A DNA stretch of 64,000 bases, from contig CP060501.1 in NCBI GenBank assembly GCA_024760545.1, positions 1,215,501 through 1,279,500 on the forward strand, given 5' to 3'. Origin of the DNA: Nitrospira sp. GTDB lineage: Bacteria; Nitrospirota; Nitrospiria; Nitrospirales; Nitrospiraceae. The position numbers and the translations under genes are program-made. The notes below the pieces were generated by a model. That model had not been told where the DNA came from and did not search any database. It worked only from the letters and a program-made list of their open reading frames with translations. Each line of letters starts with the position of its first letter. The stretch's first letter is position 1. Shown in pieces: positions 57,273 through 64,000 of the stretch.

Positions 57273-58436
57273 ATGAACTCACCATCACACATGACTCAGA
57301 AAGAGACTGGTCAGCGTGACGGGCAAGCCGATCTGTACCAACCGACGTCTTCTATTTTGGAGCTCCGTTCCGTGTCCTGCGCGTACGACCCACGCCGGCC
57401 AGCAATCCAGGGTATCTCGTTTTCGGCGCGAGAAGGTGAAATCCTCTGTTTGCTCGGTCCGTCAGGTTGCGGTAAGACGACCGTATTGCGCGCCATCGCC
57501 GGATTTGAGCCGGTGCGATCCGGAGAAATCTTTTTGTCGGGCCGGTCAGTTTCATCTCCCTCCGAAACCGTTCCAACCGAAGAACGCCGAGTCGGCATGG
57601 TCTTCCAAGAATATGCGCTGTTTCCTCACCTGCGTGTGGCTGACAACATCGCCTTTGGACTCCATCACCTCTCGCGGGCCGAACGGACGGGGCGCATCCA
57701 AGAGATGCTTCGTTTGACGGGGCTCGAAGGGCTCGAACGTCGCTATCCGCATGAATTGTCAGGAGGACAACAGCAACGAGTGGCCCTCTCGCGAGCATTG
57801 GTACAGAACCCGGTCTTACTCCTCCTGGACGAGCCATTCAGCAATTTGGATCCCGACATGGCCGACCGAATGCGGCAGGAGGTTCACGCGCTTCTCCATC
57901 GGACGAAGACCACAACGATATTAGTGACCCACGATCACGAGGAAGCCTTTGCAATGGCCGATCGCATCGCTGTGCTGAATCACGGATACCTCGAACAACT
58001 CGATTCACCCGAACTTGTCTATCACATGCCGGCTACCCCATTCGTCGCGGACTTTGTGGGACAAGCCGACTTTATTCCTGGGCAAATCCGACAAGGCATG
58101 GTCCATACCGAACTCGGAGAGTTCCCTAATCCCCTCAACCGGGCGGAAGGAACCTCCGTCGCGGTCATGATTCGCCCGGACGACATTCACCTGATCCCCG
58201 ACCAATCGGCGGGTCCCCGGATCGTGGGTCGCCAGTTCCGAGGCTCTGAAAATTTATACACCGTCCGACTCCCCTCCGGCCAAGTTATCCACAGTAGCGA
58301 AGACTCGACCAGTGTCTACCAGGAAGGAACACCGGTTGAGGTGCGGGTGTCGGCGACGCATACCGTCCTGTTTGATGCCGCCGCTCTCCCGCACTCGCCC
58401 AACATCAGTCTCCCGGGGGATTCCAAACCAGACTGA
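57273..58436 (+). CDS. ferric iron ABC transporter ATPase (FbpC-like)
   Basis: The 387-residue ATPase has Walker A GPSGCGKTT, Q-loop VFQEYALFPHLRV, ABC signature LSGGQQQRVALSRAL and Walker B LLLDEPFSNLD, then the switch HDHEEAFAMADR. A C-terminal TOBE-like domain (about 260-370) is typical of the FbpC/PotA group. It begins 6 bp after the permease stop. Together with the two preceding genes it makes a full ferric transporter. Confidence 0.93.
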   Translation: MNSPSHMTQKETGQRDGQADLYQPTSSILELRSVSCAYDPRRPAIQGISFSAREGEILCLLGPSGCGKTTVLRAIAGFEPVRSGEIFLSGRSVSSPSETVPTEERRVGMVFQEYALFPHLRVADNIAFGLHHLSRAERTGRIQEMLRLTGLEGLERRYPHELSGGQQQRVALSRALVQNPVLLLLDEPFSNLDPDMADRMRQEVHALLHRTKTTTILVTHDHEEAFAMADRIAVLNHGYLEQLDSPELVYHMPATPFVADFVGQADFIPGQIRQGMVHTELGEFPNPLNRAEGTSVAVMIRPDDIHLIPDQSAGPRIVGRQFRGSENLYTVRLPSGQVIHSSEDSTSVYQEGTPVEVRVSATHTVLFDAAALPHSPNISLPGDSKPD

Positions 58437-58445
58437 ATTTTTCCA

Positions 58446-58475
58446 TTGACAGAGTCGAAGAACGGGTGGTATTGA
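58446..58475 (+). promoter_or_regulatory. sigma70 promoter of exbB-exbD-tonB
   Basis: TTGACA (58446-58451, perfect -35), 18-bp spacer, TATTGA (58470-58475, 4/6 matches to TATAAT). The next gene starts 40 bp downstream. A Fur-box match overlaps its -10 region. Confidence 0.6.
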
Positions 58476-58487
58476 GAAGCATTATCA
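58473..58487 (+). promoter_or_regulatory. Fur box in the exbB promoter
   Basis: TGAGAAGCATTATCA matches the 7-1-7 Fur consensus TGATAATNATTATCA at 12 of 14 defined positions. It spans the end of the -10 element and the likely start site, where Fur binding would block initiation. Supports iron repression of exbB-exbD-tonB. Confidence 0.65.
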
Positions 58488-58515
58488 AGAAGATAAGAAG
58501 GGGAGGCATGTCGTC

Positions 58516-58941
58516 TTGGACGCGCTGAAAGAAATCGTGGATTACGGAGTTATCGGCCTGCTGCTGATCCTCAGTGTATGGGCAGTAGCCGTGGCTGTCG
58601 AACGGTGGCAGTTTTACCGGCGAATTGACCCTTCTCTCTACCCCAATCAGCAGCTTTTCGAAATCGCCCTGACGAAGCGATTGGTCATTATCGGAACAGT
58701 GGCAGCTAATGCGCCATATATCGGGCTTTTGGGAACAGTCCTCGGAATCATGCTGACCTTCCACACCATGGGAACTTCAAAAACCATTGCCGTCAGCTCC
58801 GTCATGGTCGGGTTGAGCCTTGCACTCAAGGCCACGGCTGTCGGGCTTCTAGTGGCTATTCCCTGCGTGGTGATGAACAACGCCCTCCGGAGACGCGTCG
58901 CTGAACTGATCACCCTCTATAAAACCCAGCAGCATGGATGA
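58516..58941 (+). CDS. exbB: ExbB-like energizer (short type)
   Basis: The 141-residue protein forms the proton channel that energises TonB. It has three hydrophobic segments (about 10-30, 55-80 and 90-115) and the MotA/TolQ/ExbB signature NAPYIGLLGTVLGIMLTF. It matches the short ExbB of about 138 residues known from Helicobacter-type systems, so it is not truncated. Start is TTG at 58516 behind GGGGAGG; no usable ATG fits in frame. It lies behind a Fur-box promoter. Confidence 0.85.
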   Translation: MDALKEIVDYGVIGLLLILSVWAVAVAVERWQFYRRIDPSLYPNQQLFEIALTKRLVIIGTVAANAPYIGLLGTVLGIMLTFHTMGTSKTIAVSSVMVGLSLALKATAVGLLVAIPCVVMNNALRRRVAELITLYKTQQHG

Positions 58942-59308
58942 GGAGTTGAACCAAATCAACGTCATCCCCTTGGTTGACGTCATGCTGGTCTTGCTGGTGA
59001 TCGTGTTGACGACGGCCACGTTCATCAGTACCGGCCAAATTCCTGTCGATTTAGCCAAAGCGACTGAAGCTTCCGATAGGAAAGACGTCCCGCTCGTCAT
59101 CACGTTAACCTCGCGCGGAGAGATGTATCTGAACGATTCCGCCGTTCCTGAAAATGGATTGCGAATGGTGCTTGAGCAGCAACCGAGGGAGTCGCTGGTG
59201 GTCGTCCGTGCCGACAAAGTGACGATCCTGGAACGGTTCGTCCAGGTGGTCGATGAACTAAAAGGCCTCGGCTTTGGACAAGTCAGTCTTGAAGTAGTGA
59301 AATCGTGA
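58934..59308 (+). CDS. exbD: ExbD/TolR protein
   Basis: The 124-residue protein has a single N-terminal membrane helix (about 8-28) carrying the essential Asp in NVIPLVDVMLVLLVI, and a small periplasmic domain ending FGQVSLEVVKS. It is the stator partner of ExbB. Its ATG overlaps the exbB stop by 8 bp, so translation is coupled. Confidence 0.9.
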   Translation: MDEELNQINVIPLVDVMLVLLVIVLTTATFISTGQIPVDLAKATEASDRKDVPLVITLTSRGEMYLNDSAVPENGLRMVLEQQPRESLVVVRADKVTILERFVQVVDELKGLGFGQVSLEVVKS

Positions 59309-60237
59309 CTTCGCTCTCCTCTCACTATCCGGACCAGACTCACCTGCAACGTCAGGGTTGGGTGTATTCTGTAGTTTTCCATGCGCTGATGGGCGCTGCC
59401 GCTCTCGCGCTGATGCCCGTATTCACATCGTCGCTTGAACCCGACTCATTCAAGTGGAACGTGGCACTGTTGGAATCTCCGAGCTTCCAACCAACATCGG
59501 ATCCTCCCGCCCCGGCAATTCCGACTCTTCCACCGAAGCCACAGTCGATGAAATCCCGATCGACACCGGTGGGGGCAACAACGAAGCAGATTCAGCCACA
59601 GACGGCTCAGCATGGGCCCACTCAAACCATCCAGGAGGTTACCCCGGTCAATCAAACCGCCTCTACTGCTATTGCGAACACCGTCGAATATCATGAAGTC
59701 AGCCGAATTGAGACGCCGGTAACACCTCAGGAAAGGGTCGTCGAAGAACCGGCTCCCGTAAACGAGGAAGCCTTCAATGAACCCGTGACGCCGGCCGCGA
59801 CACCGGTCCCCAGCCAATTGATCACCGATTCAGTCGTCCAACGACCCACCATCGAGACGGCAAGCGAGACATCGGCGCAGCTCCAGCAGCCTGCGACCGA
59901 ACAGATCGTGGCTTCCGCAGCTCCCCTAACGGCGGCGCCCGCAGCCAAGGCGGACTATGGGTGGCTGATGAGGGCATTGCAAGGGCGAATCAATGAGCTC
60001 AAGAACTACCCCGTCATGGCTCGAATGAATCGCTGGGAAGGCAGAGTGGTCCTCCGCGCCGTCATCAGAGACGATGGTCAAGTGTTAATGGTCAACGTGC
60101 AAGAAAGCTCCGGGCGGTTGATTCTGGATAATGACGCGATTGAAACTCTGAAAAAGGCCTCTCCGCTAAAACTGGACCATCCCTTGGGGAAACCGCAAGT
60201 AGCGATCTTGATGCCGATCAGCTATTCCCTTCGGTAA
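59305..60237 (+). CDS. tonB: TonB energy-transducing protein
   Basis: The 310-residue protein has one N-terminal helix (about 18-38) in the membrane, a long Pro/Thr/Glu-rich periplasmic linker (about 50-215) and a C-terminal TonB domain (NELKNYPVMARMNRWEGRVVLRAVIRDDG). It transmits ExbBD-derived energy to outer-membrane receptors such as the FecA-like one at 62169. Start is GTG at 59305, overlapping the exbD stop (GTGA). Confidence 0.9.
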   Translation: MTSLSSHYPDQTHLQRQGWVYSVVFHALMGAAALALMPVFTSSLEPDSFKWNVALLESPSFQPTSDPPAPAIPTLPPKPQSMKSRSTPVGATTKQIQPQTAQHGPTQTIQEVTPVNQTASTAIANTVEYHEVSRIETPVTPQERVVEEPAPVNEEAFNEPVTPAATPVPSQLITDSVVQRPTIETASETSAQLQQPATEQIVASAAPLTAAPAAKADYGWLMRALQGRINELKNYPVMARMNRWEGRVVLRAVIRDDGQVLMVNVQESSGRLILDNDAIETLKKASPLKLDHPLGKPQVAILMPISYSLR

Positions 60238-60291
60238 CGTGCAACCGACGCGTTCCTTTGAGATCGCGGCCCCCTTTGATAGGCGAGATCG

Positions 60292-60888
60292 ATGTCTGAT
60301 TCATGTGATGAGATCGGGGTGACTCATTTCCCCCTGTCCTGCCCGGCTGTCACCGGTACCCCGTCAACGGGCGCATCCCGTCTCGACTCACTTGTGGAAT
60401 TTGCCAAGACCGAACACACCGAGCTGCTGCACTTTCTCACGCGAAGAGTACGTTGTCCTTCGGCTGCGGCTGATTTGGTTCAAGAACTCTATTTGCGTAT
60501 CGTTACCCTGACCAGGCCGGAGACGATCCGCGACCCACGAGGCTTTCTTTACACCACTGCCAAAAACCTCGCGATTGATTATCTGCGGAAGAAAGATCGC
60601 GCGATGCCTCGTTCAGAACCGCTGGAAAAAGCGCTGACCGTGCCGATCGCCACTCCTGATGCCGAAGCGGCCGTCGACGCAAAAAGGCGCCTGGCTGTCG
60701 TGCTCAAGGCGATCGACGAACTACCCGCTCGGCGTCGCGCCGCATTCGTCATGTTCAAGTTTGAGCATAAAACCTACGAGGAAATCGCCAGGGAATTACA
60801 AATATCCGTGAAGACGGTAGAGCACCATCTCAGCAAGGCCATCGCTTATTGCCGGGCCCGTTTTGAAGCCTTCGATGGCCGGTTGTGA
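60292..60888 (+). CDS. ECF sigma factor, FecI type
   Basis: The 198-residue sigma70-family factor has region 2 (LVQELYLRIV, ARDPRGFLYTTAKNLAIDYLRKKDR pattern) and region 4 with the HTH TYEEIARELQISVKTVEHHLSKAI. FecI factors activate siderophore receptor genes when the receptor is occupied. It lies between tonB and the FecR-like gene, as in other iron-regulated receptor loci. Confidence 0.92.
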   Translation: MSDSCDEIGVTHFPLSCPAVTGTPSTGASRLDSLVEFAKTEHTELLHFLTRRVRCPSAAADLVQELYLRIVTLTRPETIRDPRGFLYTTAKNLAIDYLRKKDRAMPRSEPLEKALTVPIATPDAEAAVDAKRRLAVVLKAIDELPARRRAAFVMFKFEHKTYEEIARELQISVKTVEHHLSKAIAYCRARFEAFDGRL

Positions 60889-60988
60889 AGAAGCAGAAAG
60901 ATTTCCATTGAGTCGGCACAACACTCCTGACTATCATAGTGTGGGTTCCTTCCATGTACCGGGTTGGTTGTCACACGATCAAGCGGAT

Positions 60989-61984
60989 ATGTCGACGCAA
61001 CATACCTCTTCAGACCACAACAAGCACTCGTGCGTATCGGACGAAGCCAATACATGGATTCTGCGCGTCCATTCAGGCCTCATGTCTGCCGAGGAACAGC
61101 GAGAGTTTGAAGCCTGGCATGCGCGAAGTCCTATGCACCAAGCACAGTTCCGGGATGCCGAGCGGTTTTGGCACGCCCTTGATGGATTGACCGGCCAAGT
61201 CACACGCGAGAAACATGAATCGGCACCAGTCGGGTTCGCTACACGCCGTGTGTCCTCTCTGATCTTTGGATCGGCCACTCGATTGCGCTGGCCCGCTATA
61301 GCCGCTACGTTTGTCGTCATTATCACCACTATGTTACTTTGGTCCACGCTCACTGTCGGGTTGAGCGACTATAAGACTGCGACCGGCGAGCAGAAATCCG
61401 TCGCCCTCGCGGACGGATCGACCGTCTTTTTGAATACACATTCGGCATTCTCAGTGAACCTATCCGAACGCCGTCGATCCTTGACTCTCACACAAGGAGA
61501 AGCGCTTTTTGAGGTCGCCCCTGACGCCGCGCGACCATTCGAAGTCACGGTGGATGGATGCGTTGTACGGGCGGTCGGCACGACATTCAACATTGACCAT
61601 CATGCGGACAACATGACGGTCACGGTGATCGAGGGCGCCGTTCGACTGCTTCACGATGATCATGCGTGGGACATACCGGCGGGCTACCGGATGACCTATG
61701 ACGAGCATCAGATCCTGAACGAACCGGAACCAGCGGATGTGCTCAAGATTACGTCCTGGCGCAAAGGTGAATTTTCATTCACGGACATGCCCCTGAGCAT
61801 GATTGTCGAGGAATTGAATCGCTATCGACCCGGCCGGATTGTGATCGCCACTACCTCATTACGAGACCTTCGCTTATCTGGCAGCGTTTCCCTAAACGAC
61901 CCCGACCAGTCTCTCAAAATGCTCAAAAGTGTCCATCCGTTTCGAGTGACACCAGTTACCTCATACCTCACCGTAGTTTCCTAA
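60989..61984 (+). CDS. FecR-type anti-sigma transducer
   Basis: The 331-residue protein has a cytosolic N-terminal DUF4880-like domain (ANTWILRVHSGLMSAEEQREFEAWHARSP), a membrane helix (about 94-114), a periplasmic FecR domain (about 120-235, YKTATGEQKSVALADGSTVFLNTHS) and a C-terminal STN-like domain. It should receive the signal from the outer-membrane receptor and control the adjacent sigma factor. Start choice is uncertain: earlier in-frame starts (TTG 60863, ATG 60875, TTG 60908) overlap or crowd the sigma gene and lack ribosome sites; ATG 60989 gives the normal family length. Confidence 0.82.
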   Translation: MSTQHTSSDHNKHSCVSDEANTWILRVHSGLMSAEEQREFEAWHARSPMHQAQFRDAERFWHALDGLTGQVTREKHESAPVGFATRRVSSLIFGSATRLRWPAIAATFVVIITTMLLWSTLTVGLSDYKTATGEQKSVALADGSTVFLNTHSAFSVNLSERRRSLTLTQGEALFEVAPDAARPFEVTVDGCVVRAVGTTFNIDHHADNMTVTVIEGAVRLLHDDHAWDIPAGYRMTYDEHQILNEPEPADVLKITSWRKGEFSFTDMPLSMIVEELNRYRPGRIVIATTSLRDLRLSGSVSLNDPDQSLKMLKSVHPFRVTPVTSYLTVVS

Positions 61985-62088
61985 TAACGCATTGATAATA
62001 TAGATTTTCTATCGAACCGGCAGGTCCAGGTCTCAATATGAGATCCGTCCATTTTGAGATTGATTGTAAAAATTATTCATAACTAATA

Positions 62089-62113
62089 GGGAATTCCTCT
62101 CCTTCGTTTCGTC
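62089..62113 (+). promoter_or_regulatory. possible ECF-type promoter of the FecA-like gene
   Basis: GGGAAT and CGTC separated by 15 bases resemble a FecI-type -35/-10 pair and lie about 55 bp before the receptor gene. The element is short and degenerate, so the call is weak. A poor TGATAAT half-site lies further upstream near 61993. Confidence 0.3.
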
Positions 62114-62168
62114 CTTCTTCATAGAACTCACTCCTGCACTATTGCCGACGATGGAAAAGGAGATACAC

Positions 62169-64000
62169 ATGGGTCGAATCAAGGCGTCATGTTTCGTTCT
62201 CGTTGGATTATTATTTCTGGGATTGGGGAATCTCCCAAAGGCGGCTGCTGAGATCCCGGTCGAGTTGCCTCCTGAGGCTGTGACCTTCGATATACCGCGT
62301 CAACCGCTTCCACAGGCGCTCGAATCATTTCGAAGCCAAAGTGCCGTCCGTTATTTGGCGAGAACGGACCTTATTCAAGATCAACAATCCGCTGCTGTGG
62401 TTGGCCAATACTCCCCGGAAGTCGCGCTGAGACTACTCCTTGTTGGAACAGGCCTGACTTATCGTGTTGTTGGACCGGATTCCGTTACCATTGAAAGTGC
62501 GCCAGCAGCCCAAGCTCTCGCTGAAGAAGTGCTTCCACAGCCACCCATAGAGGATCAAAAGCCGCTGAAGATTCCATTGACTGAAATTATCGGGACTGCA
62601 CCGACAGCCCTGGACCATATCCCCGGTTCGGGGAAGGTGATCACGGCAGAGTCCATCCAGAACAACCACCGATTTACGATCAACGAAACCTTGAGAGAGG
62701 TGCCGGGCGTTCATGTGCGCGACGAGGACGGCTTAGGCATCAGGCCCAACATCGGTATCCGTGGCCTAGATCCGACCCGTAGCCGAAAGGTCCACATCAT
62801 GGAGGACGGCGTCCCAATCATGCTCATGCCGTACGCCGATCCGTCGTCATATTATTTCCCGCCGATTTTCCGGTTTGACCGAATCGAAGTCCTGAAAGGC
62901 AGCGGCCAATTGCTCTATGGACCCCAAACGATCGGAGGTGTCATTAACCTCATTACCCGTATGCCTCCGAAGACTCCAGAAGGTCATTTTCAGGTCTGGG
63001 GCGGCAATCTGAACTACTTGAACACGCACTTCGATTACGGAGGAACCTGGGGAAGAGGCGGCTACCTGGTCGATTACACCCACTATCAAACCGAGACGCC
63101 ACGATTTACCAACATCCGCGCCAGGGTGGATGACTTGACTCTTAAGACAGTCCAGGAATTGAGTGATCGGACACAAATTCTAGCCAAGTTTAACTACTAT
63201 CGCGAGAACTCGGGGATCGGCTACCAGGGGCTCACGCAGGCGGATTGGGCCACCCGAGGCGGAGAGCGGCAGACCCCCTTCACGAACGATCACTTCGACT
63301 TTCTGCGACTCGGCTATCATGTAGCGGTGAACCACATGTTCTCGGCAAATTTGACCTCGACCACCAACTTTTTCGGGCATTACATTCAACGGGACTGGTC
63401 TCGGCAGTCTCAGCAAGGTGTGAACGCCAACGGCGCTGCGGTCGGCGGCATACAAAACGGTAACTCTCTCCCGGCAGACTCCTTCAGTGTTGTACCGGCA
63501 AACCGGCGTTTTACGAATGAGCGGGAATATTGGGTCTGGGGCATCGAACCCCGATTCCACTATCTGCACTCATTGTTGGGAATAAAAGGCGAGGCAGATT
63601 TTGGAGCTCGGTATACCTTCGAGCAATCCGACCGCAAGCAGCTGCTCAATAACCTATCGGGTACAGGATTACCTTCAAGCTGCGTCGTCCCTGCCCCTGG
63701 GACCACTTGTTTGGGAGAAAATAACTTCCGCACGACGAACGCCTATGCTTTTTTTGCTCAAGAGCGGTTGTTCTTCGGCCCATTCACGGTGACACCGGGA
63801 TTCCGCGTCGAACACATCAGCTATGATCAAACAAATCGCCTGGCGAACAGCGGCCAGGGAACATACGGAAAAACCAACTTCACCGAAGTTTTGCCGGGAG
63901 TCGGCGTGACTTACTCTCCCTTCACGAACAACACGATCTTTTTCGGTGCCCATCGCGGCATGTCACCTCCACTCATTTCAGACGCCATTACCGGCACTGG
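62169..64000 (+). CDS. TonB-dependent FecA-like siderophore receptor, partial
   Basis: The gene opens with ATG at 62169 behind AAGGAG and stays open for 610 codons to the window edge. It has a signal peptide (about 1-30), an STN domain (about 37-115, FDIPRQPLPQALESFRSQS), a plug domain (about 155-285, NNHRFTINETLREVPGVHVRDEDG; GPQTIGGVINLITR) and the beginning of a beta-barrel. The STN domain marks it as a transducer that signals to FecR/FecI-type regulators, which lie directly upstream. The sequence is closest in style to FecA (ferric dicitrate), but substrate is inferred. The C terminus is missing. Confidence 0.9.
   Translation, partial: MGRIKASCFVLVGLLFLGLGNLPKAAAEIPVELPPEAVTFDIPRQPLPQALESFRSQSAVRYLARTDLIQDQQSAAVVGQYSPEVALRLLLVGTGLTYRVVGPDSVTIESAPAAQALAEEVLPQPPIEDQKPLKIPLTEIIGTAPTALDHIPGSGKVITAESIQNNHRFTINETLREVPGVHVRDEDGLGIRPNIGIRGLDPTRSRKVHIMEDGVPIMLMPYADPSSYYFPPIFRFDRIEVLKGSGQLLYGPQTIGGVINLITRMPPKTPEGHFQVWGGNLNYLNTHFDYGGTWGRGGYLVDYTHYQTETPRFTNIRARVDDLTLKTVQELSDRTQILAKFNYYRENSGIGYQGLTQADWATRGGERQTPFTNDHFDFLRLGYHVAVNHMFSANLTSTTNFFGHYIQRDWSRQSQQGVNANGAAVGGIQNGNSLPADSFSVVPANRRFTNEREYWVWGIEPRFHYLHSLLGIKGEADFGARYTFEQSDRKQLLNNLSGTGLPSSCVVPAPGTTCLGENNFRTTNAYAFFAQERLFFGPFTVTPGFRVEHISYDQTNRLANSGQGTYGKTNFTEVLPGVGVTYSPFTNNTIFFGAHRGMSPPLISDAITGT

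Noticed and set aside
58516-58941. ExbB as a truncated pseudogene
   Set aside because: 141 residues matches the short ExbB subtype, the signature is intact, and it is coupled to a normal ExbD.
1-64000. CRISPR array, IS element, tRNA or rRNA
   Set aside because: No regular short repeat-spacer pattern, transposase-like frame or RNA gene was seen by reading both strands; a covariance or tandem-repeat scan could still find a missed short RNA.

Overview
The window reads as a dense, moderately GC-rich chromosome segment of a Gram-negative (diderm) bacterium: it carries two complete tripartite RND efflux systems with lipoprotein outer-membrane factors, a TonB/ExbBD system and a FecA-type receptor. 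The gene mix (AceE-type pyruvate dehydrogenase, many GAF-sigma54 activators, YCII/DGPF proteins, TerB-Coq4 fusion) fits a Nitrospira-like organism, but that assignment is inference from protein style, not from a marker gene. No rRNA, tRNA, IS element, integrase or CRISPR array was seen.

Layout. 1-2.4 kb: a partial small gene and a glutamine synthetase on the minus strand, then a spacer holding a decayed YCII gene remnant. 2.4-8.6 kb: pyruvate dehydrogenase E1-E2-E3 plus a lipoate-protein ligase-like gene, a self-contained unit for making and lipoylating the complex. 8.7-13.9 kb: a YCII protein, a zinc alcohol dehydrogenase, an HxlR regulator divergent from a pirin, a CPA1 antiporter and a DUF5069 protein. 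14.0-26.6 kb and 27.3-36.2 kb: two paralogous cassettes, each with a multi-GAF sigma54 activator followed by a complete RND efflux trio and a small STAS-like protein. The first also carries a DUF3313 lipoprotein, a TerB-Coq4 fusion and an HtrA-like protease. Each activator is followed by a candidate -24/-12 promoter with an upstream palindrome, so each probably switches on the efflux genes beside it. 36.2-43.8 kb: small stress or detoxification-type genes (old yellow enzyme, VOC, YCII, SRPBCC, DUF1579, DUF1428), an Asp-box propeller next to a MoaD/ThiS-like protein ending in Gly-Gly, and a periplasmic FKBP isomerase.

44.0-51.0 kb (minus strand) is the most unusual block. It encodes a SLATT-type two-helix membrane protein, a protein joining a nucleoside-deoxyribosyltransferase/TIR-like domain to TPR/TRAFs-binding and SLOG-like domains, a caspase-like C14 peptidase, and a 1057-residue protein joining a lipase-like alpha/beta hydrolase, an M17-N/macro-like domain and a CHAT protease. 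Together these look like a nucleotide-signalled, protease-executed conflict (anti-phage or cell-suicide) system. The gene set is my inference, with all catalytic motifs visible.

51.1-64.0 kb: an O-methyltransferase, an M32 carboxypeptidase (TTG start), an orphan SocA/Panacea-domain protein, then an iron block: Fur-family regulator, FbpABC-like ferric transporter, ExbB-ExbD-TonB behind a promoter overlapped by a good Fur-box match, FecI/FecR-type sigma and anti-sigma factors, and a FecA-like receptor running off the right edge.
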